DNA of 64,000 bases from Paraspadella gotoi. Lineage: Eukaryota > Chaetognatha. Positions 47,621-60,948 of this stretch are shown here, piece by piece (within the stretch, counting starts at the first letter, position 1; every line of letters begins with the position of its first letter). The stretch is taken from assembly GCA_051294375.1 (NCBI GenBank), contig CM119267.1:22321486-22385485 (forward strand), read 5' to 3'. The notes below the pieces were generated by a model that worked only from the letters and a program-made list of their open reading frames with translations, searched no databases and was not told the DNA's origin. The position numbers and the translations under genes were made by a program.

Positions 47621-50600
47621 TCAATCGCTGTACTTTTTCAACTTGAGCCTCGGCACTATGTTCATGCTCTGAAGTTCCTGAAACAAGAGTTTACAGGCGT
47701 AGGGCATTTTGAGCGAGGAGACTTGAGCCGAGGACTTGCAGGTGTGACACCAGCCGGAGTAGCCGAGGAGGCCGCATCCGTTACACACGTCGACGGCGAA
47801 GGAGTCCGAGGAGATCATGAGCCGCTCGAGGAGGAGCATCGACGCGCCGTAGCCGATGAGGCAGTCGCGCTCCATCTCGCCAAGACGAAGTCCGCCGTCG
47901 CGAGATCGACCCTCGGTCGGCTGCCGAGTCAGGACAGCGCGGGGCCCTTTGGCGCGGGCGTGCATCTTGTCGAGGACCATGTGCTGAAGAGGGATGGGAT
48001 AGGACAAGGAGAAAAAAAAATAGCGACTTTTCGCGTCGATTTATCGTTTCTCTCAGATTTATTGTTCAATTCCCGTCAGTAACATATTCATCAAGACCAC
48101 CCCCTTTCGACTAAAACTTTAAAAAAACGGACTCCGAATTTGGGGTCAACATACTTCAGTTGATTTGTTTACGACTTAAACTAGATCTTGTCTTTCCTCG
48201 TTCATTCTCCTCTTCATCGTCCTTCCAAATAAATACATTCCCCGCGTCACAATCGCTTCAAGCCCCCTACTCTCTCTTTTCAACACTCGGCTAAAAGAGT
48301 CCTTAAACAAAACCATTTAACGCGCTCTCTCTCTCTCTCTCTGGTTGGTTGAACGTCGACCCTTTTTCCTAACCCACCCCCACTTAACCCCGAAAACCTC
48401 CTCGACTCACTTTTAGCTTTTGATAATAAACAGGGCCGATGAAGATGTAGGCACTGAGGGGTTCACCCGTGACGCCCGAGGTCAGCAGATCCTTGCCCTG
48501 GTAATTGTAGCCGTGGTTGATCAGAATCTCTGAAATGTCCTTGACCTTGTCGCCGCCGAAAGCGGTGCCGTAGTGGAATTTCCCTGAGGTTTTGGGGAAA
48601 CGAAGATGGGTCAGAGTAGTTGAGCGTGAAGGTGAAAGAGATTTTATATTTTTTTAGGATACTCTAATAAAATTATGTCTGTTGACTTCGTTTTAAAAAG
48701 AAGGATGTTAAAAATGTTGTAACAAAACCCTTCCCCCCCTCAACCTTTGATGCTGCCGGCCTTTCCCGCGAGGAACTCGATGAGTTTGCCGACGGTCATT
48801 CGCGAGGGGAATCCGTGGGGATTCATGATCACGTCGGGGACCACGCCGTCCTCCGAGAACGGCATGTCCTCCTGGGGTAACGGAGAAAAGGAACGGGGAA
48901 AAAAAAGGAAAGTTTAAAGCAAATTTTAAAACTTAATACAAAAATACGAAAAGTTTTTATAAAATAAGCAAATTAAAAAAAGCCGAGTACATTTTCTGAA
49001 CCTATATCCAAACCTCGAAGCGGTTTTCAACTTTAAAGCTTTCGACGACGCGACGAATTACGACACTTACGACTTATGTAACATCTTTCACATTCCGGGC
49101 GCCGAACAAACTTTCCGAAATCTTCTTTCCTCGTTCTAAATTTTTTTTTATTGGAGCGACGAAAGACAAGAACCTCGGAACTTTGTTTTCTTTCTTTAAA
49201 AATAACACAAACAAAAAAAGAAGAAAAGCTGAATCGAGAAACGTGGGCCTCGTGTCTTCAGACGTGACTCGACCCATTTATTTTGTTTACGCCGATCGAT
49301 GTTCGACAAACAAAAGACGGGAACGGAATCTCAGCCAGGATCTCGCCAACTAAATATTCTTTTAATTTTTGGTCGAGATTCTTTTTTAAAGTCATTTGGC
49401 TTAATATGTTCCTGACAATTTTTTTTTACTTTTTTACTAAATTAACAAAACCAAATATAATAGTTTTAACTTTGCCCAAAGAGAAGATCATTCGACCTTA
49501 ACCGACCTCCATAAGCCCGTTCGAAAGAATTTTAGTCATTATTCATAATATTACCTACTCAAACAAAACTTCCTTATCAGTATTAAATTAAATCGCACCT
49601 GATTGACAATGAGCCCGCAGACGCCCTTTTGCCCGTGTCGGCTGGAGAATTTGTCGCCCAGCTCGGGGCGCCGTGTTTGGCGCCAGAGGATTTTGACGAG
49701 AAAAGCCTCGTCGGGATTGGAGGTTATCAAGACTTTGTCCACGATGGCGGTGGCGGCGCCCTTGTAGGTCACGGGGACGTCTTTGTACTCGTTGACCGGC
49801 TGCGCGGCGGCGCCGGCAGGTTGGGCGGCGCCGTCGGAACCAGCTGGAGAAAGGCGAACCGTTTCTACAATTTCTTTCCTTAGAAAAACTTTTTCAACTC
49901 GTCAACACTCACTCAAAGAAGCTCCTCCGGAAATGACAGGCATTGCCTTGTTGACGAAGGTCATCCGATCCTCGACCTTCTCGCCCGGGCTGCAGATGCC
50001 GTCCAAGTCAAGAGCGCTGTGCTTCCAAATCGGGCGACCGGTGGCGGCGTCAACGATGGGCCCCTTGATCTTGTCGAATGTCTGGTTGGCGTAGCGCTTC
50101 ACGCTCGTCTTGGCGTTGCGAAAGACGAGGCAGCGCCCGTACCCACGGTCGATGCTTGCCTGAAAATTAAGGAACTTTCTACATACATAATCTTGATGGT
50201 AATATGAAATTTGGATATTTAATCCTAAAAAACTTAGAGATTTTTGAAACCAATGAAGTAAAAAGAAAAGATAACAGTAAAAATTGATTGAGAATCATTG
50301 ATCAAACATAACCATTGACCACGACCAAATATTTCAAATTTGCAATATTCAATATGTTAATGAAATTGAAAAGCTGAATTTATTTTACTTATTTGTCACT
50401 TTACCTTATTGATCATGCTGGCGTCTTCGATGTCGTAACCGGAATAACTCATGACGGCGACGCAGGCGTTGAATCCCGCGGGGACTTTGTCGAACCCGAT
50501 GATGTCGATGGTTCGCGTCTTCACCAGCGGCGCTGACATCCAAGATGAATGTTAAGATACAGCGATAACACTATTAACAATCACGCAGATTGCGTCTTTA

Positions 50601-53600
50601 CCTTGGGGATAACAAAGCAGATACATAAGCGTGTCGATCCGGTTGAACTGGTTGTACCCGATGGTGCCCATGGCCTGTTTGCCCATGGCGCACTGGTAAG
50701 TGTTTCTGGGGCTCTGGTTGTGATGGGGATAAGGGATGAGACCGGCGCAGACTCCGAGAATGGTGAAGGGTTCAATCTCGAGGTGCGTAGTCGTGGGACC
50801 GATCTCCTTCTCGTACATGGCGATGTTGCTGTCGTTCTCTTCGTTCACGTCCAGATACTCGACGAGGCCTTCCTTGAGAAAATCTTCAAACCCGCGGAGG
50901 CCTTGAGTCAGCTCCTGTCGAACGAGGAAAAATGTTTAAAAAAAAAACCGAAAATCAAATATACATAATATGTATTACATATTGGTAAACACTCACCTGG
51001 ATGTGCTGGCGAGTGACCAAAGGGCCACTCTTTGTGTCCACGATAATATACGGGCGGCAGACTCGTCCGCCGTCAGAGGATATGTAGACGCAGCGGTGGT
51101 TGTGATTGGGGGTGATGCTGGATATGATATTAAACGGGAATGTAAAGTGAATTCGTAAAAATGCTGACTCACCCTACAAGAATTATATTAATTAATCATC
51201 ATACAACTGCAAATAAAATAATTTAATAAATGCCCTTTCCAGATAAAAATTTTACCTGATAAACTCATTGATGTAACCAGCGCGCCTGATCAACCGGAAG
51301 AGCTTAATAAGTCTCGCCCAGTCACGGACAACGCCGAGGATGTTGCCATTGAGAAAGACGAGGTAAACGAGTTGGGAGCTCAATTCTTCCCCGCTGAGAA
51401 GATTAATGTCTTCCACGCCCATGTTGAAGGCTGTCATGTGAAAAAGTTGAATTACATCATAGTAGTATAACAATCAATTTCGGAGAAAATTATTCAATGA
51501 ATAATAATATTAATATATAATGTATAGGTCTTTTCATACAATTGAAACATTCTTTGAAATATTATACCACTTCATTGATAGGGAAGCCAGGTTCACAGGG
51601 AGTGAATAAACAAGTCTGTGAGAGAGACTTGATTAAAAGCTTGCAGAAACCTGTTATGTTATTATCTTGCAAGTGTGATGGAGGCCTTAAACCACCAAAG
51701 CCTGTCCAAAGTCAGGGACAAGATAGCTTATTTATTAAATGGATGGATAATTTTTATATTGGTTGTACCAATTTCATAAAATAATATATGTACAGAAAGC
51801 ACTGACAAATTTATTCATTAATCTTACCCAAACGTACGATCGGAGCGTCGTCTGTGTCAGTTGTGATATGGGTCATCAGCGCCAAGTTCTTGACCAAGCC
51901 GCAGGCCTCGCCTTCTGGCGTGTCGGAGGGACAGAGCATGCCCCATTGGGAAGCCTGACAGTGACCACGAACAAAAGATTTCATTTAGGGATTTTTTTTT
52001 TTTTTTTTTGCCTTGAGTCAGCGCGACATTGACCAACCTGTAGGGATCTCGGTCCGCTGACTTTCCTCGTTTTCTCAAACTGAGAAGATATTCGCGTCAT
52101 CATGCCGAGACAGGCGATGTAGGAAAGACGGGAGAGGACGGCAGTCACGCCCGCTCGATCCATTTTGAAGCGTTTGATCGTCCAATTGCCGCTCGTTATG
52201 GCGTGTATCAATCCGCCTGAAATATTGCAATTTATAATAGAAGGATTATTATTATTTGATATCTTTATTCCTTACCCGTTATTTGATCCTGACGCATGTG
52301 CTTGACGACGTCGAACTGAGCGGCCCGCGGCTTAGGGATGGTGATGTCCGCGATCTTCTTCAACTCGGCGTTAAACTTTTTAAACAGATCTTCGAAAAGC
52401 AAGGAGAGAAGTCCACCGGCGAGTTCGAGTCTCTTGTTGCCATAATAGTCGCGGTCATCGATCTGGATGCGGTTCTGGGAAACGAGCACGATTCGACGCA
52501 CCATCAGGGAGAGATAGGCCGCCTGGCGAAGCAGGAAAGAAATAGATAATTATTAATTATATAGCCTATTCTTCATTGAATTTCGAATAACCAAGTAAAA
52601 TCCACTCAACTCACTTTCGCCTTGAAATTAAAGTGCCGTGCGGGAACGTGAGTGAGAACGCTGGAAGCGATGAGTTCCCGCGCCTCCTCGATCTTACTCT
52701 TCTTTTTTCCCTTGCTCGCCCCATCTAATGAGGGAAAAACACATTAAGTCTCGACTAGTAAACAGGAAAATAAAAATAAAATAACCCACCGCCACCGCCC
52801 CAGACGCGTTGGCGCTTAATCTTGTTGCCGATGTAACGCAAGGCCTGTTGTTGCGTGTAAACTTGAGCCTTTTGACATTCTTCTAAACACGGAGCGAACG
52901 CCGTCATCACTTGATCCTCCGTTCCGACCATCTGCTCGAGAAAAAAGCAATGACAATTTGACTACTAGTCGATAAAGGAAACTATCTTTGCCCTAAAAAA
53001 TAAAAAAATAAAAACAACCCGACAAAAGTGTTAGAGTGATATTCGTACCTGAACGATCTCCTGATCACTCTCTATCCCCATTGCTTTGAAAACGATGCAA
53101 ATGGGTAGATCCTCGCTGACAGTGTTGTGCTTCAGGTAGAACTTGCCGTGTTTCGTGATTATGTTCGTTTTACTCTTCCGTTCGTGCGTCGAAGACGTCA
53201 CGGAACATGTAACGTTGCCCTGAGCAAGATAAAACGTTGCGCGCTTAGTTATCATAGCTTCCTGCAGAGAAAACCTGTTCTATTTCACCTTGGCGTCTTC
53301 GTCGACCATCATACGATTCTTAGAGAGCTGCTCTTGAATGAGGACCACCTTCTCCACGCCCCTGACGACGAAGTAGCCCCCAGGGTCCAGAGGGCACTCG
53401 TTGAGTTTGGATAACTCCTGAGGACCCTTGCCCGTCAACACACAGTTGGAACTGCGCAACATGATGGGCATTCTCCCGATGGGCAGGTTGTTGCGAATCA
53501 CTCTTTGGTTTCCTGGCAGGAGGTAACAGAGTTGAGCAAGAGATACAAAAATAAAAAAAATAAGCTAGAAATTTTTTTAGTAACCTCTCGTATATTCGAC

Positions 53601-54004
53601 GTCGACTGTGATCGGAGCCGAATAAGTCATGTCACGAAGTCGACACTCGTGGGGGGAAATGGGTTTGGTTATGTTGAAGCCCTCTTCGGCATCGGGCAGC
53701 CCCACGTAAATGTTCAAATACTTCAAGTACCTGAAAATAAAAATGCAAAAACTCGGTTAAACTCGTTGAAAAACACCTTGGCGTTCTTCTTCCCTCACCA
53801 CATGGGATCCGCGTCTGAGGTGACTTTGTCGTTGGCCTTCATGATGTTTTTGATGTCGACGTTGACGAGATAGTTGTAGGAGTCGATGTGTTGCTTGACG
53901 AGCCCCTTCACCTTGAGAAAGGCGGGCAAGAGTTTCCACTTTTCCTCGATGGCGTCGATCGGCGCCGCCAACTCCTCGCGCGACATCGACTCCCACTCCT
54001 CCAT
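47621..54004 (-). CDS. POLR3B: RNA polymerase III second-largest subunit (RPC2)
   Basis: Eighteen exons can be joined in frame from the ATG at 54004 to the TGA at 47621, all with GT donors. This is the subunit that, with RPC1, forms the active site of RNA polymerase III, which makes tRNA and 5S rRNA. It matches RPC2 rather than RPB2 or RPA2 along its length: [108 protein letters not shown] (metal-site region), [20 protein letters not shown], and the C-terminal zinc site [19 protein letters not shown]. The end [15 protein letters not shown] is the RPC2 C-terminus. Introns range from about 60 to 530 bp and hold nothing else I can see. Confidence 0.98.
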
Positions 54005-54420
54005 CGCCGTTTCGCGGGAAAGTCGAATTAGTGTGTTTGTTTATAAATCAATCCATAGTCTATATAAACATATAAATTTTTCTTTGACATCTTTTAACAA
54101 AAAAAAATTACGTATACGACGAAAATTAGGGGGAAAAATTTCAAGTTTTCGGGCGTGACTAGATAATATTAAAAAAAGCTGCTTCGATAGTTTATTCAAT
54201 AAGGATCACCTACTTCACCATTGTTGGTGTGGGGGTTATACGCGGAAGTAAATTACGTTAGCTACTTATTATGATGGCACGGATGGATTGGAATGCTGTT
54301 ACTTTAAGGTCAAATTACATTTTACTTAAAAGAATCAGAGGTTGTACGTGAGATGTCAAATACAATATGCAATAGCACGAGAGATACCGTTTTCCAAGAT
54401 TTAATGTTTTTCTTCCTCGT
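54005..54420. other. intergenic, 420 bp
   Basis: Spacer between the POLR3B start and the COG3 stop. AT-rich with nothing recognisable. Confidence 0.45.
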
Positions 54421-57400
54421 TTAATGTTTTACGTCGACGGCGGCGGCGCCAACAGCGTCGACGCTTCTCGATCTGCCAACGTTTTTGGTCGCAACGTACA
54501 CGGGGCCGGCAGAGGAGGCGGCGGCGGCCATGATGGAAGACAACATGAGATTGAGCTGCTCGGCCTCGGGGCAAGCGACGATCTTGATATCCTCATCTTC
54601 TTCTTGCGGGATCGAAGGCGGATTAGGGGCCGCAATGGCGGCATCCGCGTCGCCGCTCGCTGATTCGACAGAGGGCGCCGCCTTTGACGATCCGCGGTAA
54701 TGATCGTGGAGGATCTTACGAAAGTCTCGATAGGCCTCCTGGATTCCAACCTTAATAGGTTTGAAGAGGATGGACTCTGTGTCCTTGTTTGCCAGGTAAA
54801 GCGACATGGAGTTAAGTATCTTGGGCAGCTTAGAGCGCAGGAGCTTGTTCGTCTCGCCCACGATGTCGTGGAGCTAAGGGAAGGAACGAGAGAGTCAGAA
54901 AGGGTCATTTAAATTAAAAGTTAATAGTTAATAGATTAATAATACAAGTTGAATTAATCGCTTACCTTTTCTGGCGTTGCGAAAGGCTGCTGCCGTAACG
55001 GGTAATCGTCAACCGGTGAACTGATCTCGCTCCCGAGGCTCGACTGGTTCTCATTTCGTGGAGTCACAAAGTAAGTCGCCTTTTCCAAGAATTGGCGGAT
55101 CGGGGCCACGCAGGAAGACACGGCCAGGTGGATGAATTCTTCGCAAGTCTTCTTCAGTTGCCAATCAACGTTCTTGCGGGAATCAATTAGCTGTTCCTTG
55201 ACCTTGAATTACGTGATAAGAATAAGCGACAAATTAATCAACAAAAAGAATTATACGAACACTGGCAGAGACTTACCTGCGGCGTTCCTTCCAACAAAAA
55301 CTTGAGTAAGGCGTTGTTGCCGCTGAATTGAAAGATGTTGGATCTGGAGCGATAGAGCGTGACGGCGGCAGATTTAACAACGGAAAAGTCGAGGCTCGTT
55401 TCTTTTACCAGAAAATCAACCTGAGGCGAAATAAATATTACGATTTTACTATTTTACGTATTTTAAAACCATAACGTAAATTAAAACAATATACCGCATA
55501 AAAAAAAATAAAAAAAATAGGAACCTGGAAAGGAGCGATCTGTTCTCTGAGAATGAGCAAATGTTTAACGAGAAAGAGGCGGCCATCGAATTGAGTCTTT
55601 CGGGCGGAAATATCTAGTGAAGCCGTTACCAAGGATTTGATGCAGGCGGACAACAATTCTTGAGAAAGGCCCTGTTCATTGTTTAAGGTAGAGATGATTT
55701 AAAAGTTTTTGTTTTGTTTTTGAAAACGTTTAGTTTAAAAAAAACCAAAAAAACAACAAAAAAACAAACATGTACGATTAAATAAACTAAACGTTGTCAA
55801 AAGCAAAACAAAAACTCTTTTACTTTGTAAACTATTTCTGCTAACAACGAAAAGGATAGAATAGAATAGAATCTCCAGGTAGAAATGATTAAATTTAACA
55901 TATGAAATGGCCCAAACTAAGTGTAAATTGAGGGCGAGATATAGTTTACCAGGAGACCTCACCTGAAAAATAGTTTTGTCCACGCAACGATACAGCTTGG
56001 ACAGAGTGACCAACGACCTCCGCACAGTCGGATACCACATTCCGTGCAGATCGGCCGGCGACAAAGCCGACGTCCGCCGCGAAGCCTTATTGGTCGACGT
56101 CGTTTCCCCCGTCTCGCTAGCACCGTCCTCCTCGCTTCTGGTTCGCTTTTCCTCCAGACTCTCGGCTATGTCCCGCATCATGATGAGCCGGTCCGGGTAG
56201 GCGAGGTCGCCGGGAGCGGGGTTGAAGCCCAGCACGTCCGACTGGCAGTAAACGTGGGCGCGATAGACGAGCCGCTCCTGCACGTCTTCCAACAACTGCT
56301 TGGCGATGGTGGCGAAAGGCTTGAGGCTGTTGGCGCCGGAAACTATGCCGGAGCCAAAGACGGAGCCGGCGCCGCTGATAGAGTGGATGTCCGAGAAGCC
56401 AGAGACGGAGGAGGAGGAGGAGACAAGGCTCTCGTTCGGCTGCTCCATCATTTCGACCTGCGGTGGGATCGGAAAAATCGCATGCTTATTGAAATAGCGA
56501 TTATCTCAACGTGACTGATTACTTGATATCATATCATATCATTTATTATCATTTCTTATCTTGGCATCATCTAATTACACTTCGTTTATTCGACGACAAA
56601 TTACATAAAATTGTTATCTATTGATATTTGATATTTTATGAATCTAAGAACTCCATATCCGCAGAAAAACCTTTAAAATGGAGCACAACTCGGCGAGCGT
56701 TTCCAGATGATTAATGTGAATAATCATCGGTCGCAACAGATCGTAGAGGGTGAGACACAAGGATTCCAAAAAGGCATCGAAGAGGGGAGGCTTCTCAGAG
56801 AAGAAGTTAAAGAAGAGTTGGTATTCGTCTTGGCACATGTGGACTAGGAAAGCGCAGCCGGAGCGGACAAGTGTGCAGTGGTCGCGAGAGTGCTTTTCAG
56901 AGAGAAGGCGGATGGATTCCGAGACGCTGTTCAATTGTAATTAATTGTAATAAAAACAGAGCTTATACAAGCTTATATTATAAAATAAAGGCATTCGAAC
57001 CTCGGTCCGAGCAATAACTGCCGCTGCGCGACGTAGCACTGGTGGCAGTCGGACAGCAACTGCGTGTACTGGGGATTGGCGTCGTTGGCGTTTTGCCGCA
57101 ACTCAAGCTGTTCCATCAACGCCTTGATCCGTGGCGCACGCGTGCGAAAACGTCCGTAAAAAAGTGTGAAGGCGTTGGCGGTTCCCGCGTTGACACCGAC
57201 TTCGTTGGCCGACACGGCGGCGCGCGTGGTCTCGAGCACGTGACGGGTTGCCGACTCCAGCGACGAAACCACGTAGCCGCGAATAAGCGTGAGCGCGCGA
57301 GAGAGGCAGGACCGGAACTTGGCGAGGTAAAGCGGAGCCTCACGGTAACGGGGGTGGGCCTCTAGGTAGGCCACGCACTCGTCGATACGAGCCAGCATGG

Positions 57401-58284
57401 GCACGAAACTCTCGCTGGTCACCGTCAGCAATGAGTCGTTGGCCAGCCGCGGCGCGATGCGGTCAAGCTCGGTAAAGTAGGAGAGCTCGTTGTCCAGAGT
57501 TTCTACGAGACCGCCGAGCTTGGACTGGTCGGAAAGGAGCTGCTGGCAGGCTGCGTGCAGCTGGTTGGTCTCGTCAGAAACACGATGGTATTCCGAAGAG
57601 AGACGTTCGAGATGGTCGAGAGACCCGTCGACACGTGATGTTACTTGGACTGCAGTATGTTGGGGGAGATGGGTCCATTTCCATTCAAAGGTCAAATGAG
57701 TTTTTCTATTTCAACTACTCACCGCACTCGTCCTCTCTTTCGGTCAGAAATCGGCCAAACGCGTCAAGTTCAGCGTCGGTGGTTCCCGCCATTGCCGTCT
57801 CCACTTCAGCCGCCATCCAACCTAAGAACGCCTCAGCGGACTCGAGGCGGCGCGGCCGGGTGTCCTCGTCGAGCAGTTTGAAGCTTCGCAACTGAGTCGA
57901 CAGTGAAGAGGAGGAAAAGTCTAAAGACGAAGCGTCTGGGATGAGATCTGGGACGTCGTCGAGGGGAAGCGCTCTGGAAAAAGAGGCAATAAGAGAAGAA
58001 CGTAATTTAATCTTCTATCTCGTTTGCATATTGACGTATTTTGATTGACAACTTCAATATTTTTTGCATGAGAACCTGATAATTTGTTATTACTTTTAAC
58101 AAACATGTTTGTGATTAGCTATGCTTTTTCACCTCGGTATTGGGGGAAAAGACGTCGCGCAATCCTCCAGCGCTTTGACGCTTTTCTCCATCTCATCGTC
58201 CAGTGCCGCGAGGCAGAGAGCCGGCGACGACGGGGTGTCCCATTGGCTCAGCCGCTCCAGGACGTTGGGTTTTCCGGTGTCCAT
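54421..58284 (-). CDS. COG3: conserved oligomeric Golgi complex subunit 3
   Basis: Nine exons, 58284-58133, 57973-57723, 57649-57001, 56926-56671, 56457-55963, 55671-55525, 55420-55277, 55202-54966 and 54873-54421, give 927 residues (human 828). COG3 is a lobe A subunit of the tether for retrograde vesicles within the Golgi. Matches run the full length: [118 protein letters not shown] and [20 protein letters not shown]. Extra length comes from Ser/Gly-rich inserts and an Ala-rich tail. I take the ATG at 58284 as start because the next residues (VLERLSQWD) align with the human N-terminus. Confidence 0.96.
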
Positions 58285-58513
58285 GATTGAAGGTTCGACT
58301 AAAATGTCTCCGTCAAAGCGGGCAACGTAATCATGACGACGGAGCGACAATTCAATCTATCGTTATCACAGAGTATTTTTAACTACAGAGGCTGTTGGCA
58401 GGGCATGGATAACGATTAACGAATGAACGAAGAACAAAATAATTACAAATTATCATAGCAATATCGCAAAATTAATGAGCAAAATGAACTCCGAACCAAC
58501 TCGGACGACTTTC

Positions 58514-60947
58514 TCACTTAACCCCCGGTTTGAGCATCTTGAAGACGTGACTCAAGTGCAAGAGCGTCGTCGTCTCTTCCAAAAACGCCGTCAATTGAGA
58601 GTCCCTCTCCGTCCTCCTCCCAGCGAAAACGAGGAAGAGGAAGAGGTCTGGATCGACGCGGGCGAGGACGAAGGTGGCGTCGAGACTCTTCTCGAAGCGA
58701 GTCGTCGCTCTGGCGCGGGCTTCGCTGAGAAAGGCGGCGGAGGCGGCGGTGGAGGCGGCGTCGCGGCGAGAAGCGTCCACGAGCGAACGAAGGATTTCGC
58801 GGTGCTGATCGTCGTCGAAGACGGCTGCGCGGCGATCGGGATCGACCGGATAAGAGAAGACAACGGCAAAGGGTTCGGCCGGCGGGCAATTGGGAGAGGA
58901 AGAGGCGCCCACGACCAGTTGTATTTTATCCGGGTAGCGATAGCGACAGAAGTGACCCTAGAAGGGGAAGCGGAATTAGCGACGGATACTTAATTTTCAA
59001 TCTATAAAAATTATCAGCTAATAATAAATAAAAATCAATAACAATTCACAATCAATAAATATTCGAATTTCATCGCACCTTGACGGCATCCGGGTTGGCG
59101 GCGACGTCGAATATGAGCTCGGCAACGACGGCGTCGGTTTTGCGGACGAAGGCGGCGACGCGCGCGTGAAAATCCACGTCGGTTTTCGCCGTCAACATCT
59201 TCATGTCACCAACGCCAGGCGCTTGGCAGGAGAGCACTTCGTGAAAGTAGAAGGTAAACTTCGAGAGAAGGGCGCCTGAAATATCGGTTATCACGGACAA
59301 ATCAATATTTGCTTACAAGTCTCTTAAACTATGAATAACTTGATTAGACAAAATTGAATTTTGAACCCGTCTGCGAATAAAGAAATGTTTGAACGTTTCT
59401 GGAAGAAATTTTGTTTACAAAACCAAAAGTCAATTATTACTTGTTTAAAAACGCCCCAGAATTTTTTTTTTGGGGGGGGACTGCATTTTAAAAATTTAAA
59501 CTTGCTATCCAAATAAAAACATTTCCGCGCCATCAACTCGCCCTTAAATCTCCATAGCCAAGCGTAGAGAGGGAGAGCGTCGCCAGAGATGGCGCTGTGC
59601 TTCTTAGCTCCGGCGGCGCCGATGCCGATTCCACGCGCGCGTTTCGATTGAAGACGCGAATCCCACTCTTCCAGCTTCCGGTGGACGTCGTTGAGATGAA
59701 GAAGGGATGGGAGGATGGATAACTTGGGGATCTCCACTTGCGCCTGAAAAAAGTTTAAGAGTTGGGGAAGTATACAAAAAACGCTTCATATATTAATAAA
59801 AGAGAATATACACACTTGAAACAAGTTGAGAAGAATGTCGCACTCGGTTGTAAAGGCAGTTTTTAGGGGAGAGAGTATCGGGTGATGAAAGGACTTGTGA
59901 TGCGATTGAACGATGTCGCTCAAAATTATGATGAAATCTCCGGAGACGCTCTCGCCCAATTTATCCATCCGAGAGAGCGAGCCGGGAAGAGAGGTTGCGG
60001 CGGATGACGAGCCGCTCGTCGCCAAAGCGTGCATCTAACGTCAAAGAGAAATTCGAATCACGGACTCTTTTTAACGCATCTCTCTCCTTGAGTCGGAACA
60101 GACCTGTTCGTAGAATTCTATGAGCTTCAACCGTGCGGTGACGTATTCTTGAAGTTGCGCGCCAAGATGGCGCAATAGTTTTTGCGAAGGATAACCCTCC
60201 AGATTAGTCTGCTGTTGCTGCTGAGATCGTGCCTCTTCTACCGCCTCGTCACCTTCCCGAACTTGATTGGACGTTTCAAACTTTTTTAATTCGTTTAGGA
60301 GCGACTGGCAATCGACTTTGAGGGACGATTCCTTCTTTCGCGCGAACAAACTCTGTTTTTTTATAAAAAGAAAAGAAGCATAAATAAAGATGATCGAAAG
60401 TTACTTTCACCATTCATGAGTGCTTGTTTTCTAAAATCGACTGACCTGAAAAGATATGCCCGACGCCGGCGGAGCTCCGCCCACGAAACTCAAATTCCAG
60501 TACTCCCTCTCGACATTGGCCAAAGATGAAAGGGCGTGAAGAAAAGCTAACCAGTAGGCGCCGCGTTGCCGCGACGGGGACGAGGGGTTGGAAGGCGATG
60601 TGCCGGAGCGACCGCGACTGCGGGAAGACGATGAGGCGTCGACGGCCAATTGAGACTTCACGCTGTCCTTTTCTCGATCCACGAGGTCTTTCGACTTGTC
60701 GTGAGAAAGATGGCTGTCCAAATAATACAACAGTCAACTTAAGTCAATTCCAATCTTTAGCTTAACTATACCTTAAGCTATGGAAGAAAGTCTCCAAAAG
60801 CGCTTGCTCCCTCGACACCGGAGGCGCCGCCGCCGACGCCGCTCCGGATGAAGAGGGCGACGTCGATCCCGCACCATCGTTCGGTCCGCCTTCACCTCCA
60901 CTACCGCTCATCGCCAAGTAGTTGACAATAGCCTCAGACCCGTTCAT
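58514..60947 (-). CDS. KICS2: KICSTOR complex subunit 2
   Basis: Seven exons, 60947-60772, 60713-60446, 60352-60104, 60034-59816, 59743-59542, 59275-59079 and 58957-58514, give 584 residues (human 445). KICS2 (C12orf66) with ITFG2, KPTN and SZT2 holds GATOR1 on lysosomes so that amino-acid lack switches off mTORC1. Shared segments are EQALLETFFHSL, HDKSKDLVDREKD, LFARKKESS, FHHPILSPL, LSKFTFYFHEVLS, MKMLTAKTDVDF and the C-terminal MLKPGVK. Low-complexity Ser/Gly stretches account for the extra length. Intron 5 (59541-59276) starts GCGAGT. Using it gives FKGALLSKFTFYFHE, which aligns without a gap to human, whereas the nearby GT would shift frame. The start codon lies one base after the TYW3 stop. 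Confidence 0.95.
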
Positions 60948-60948
60948 T

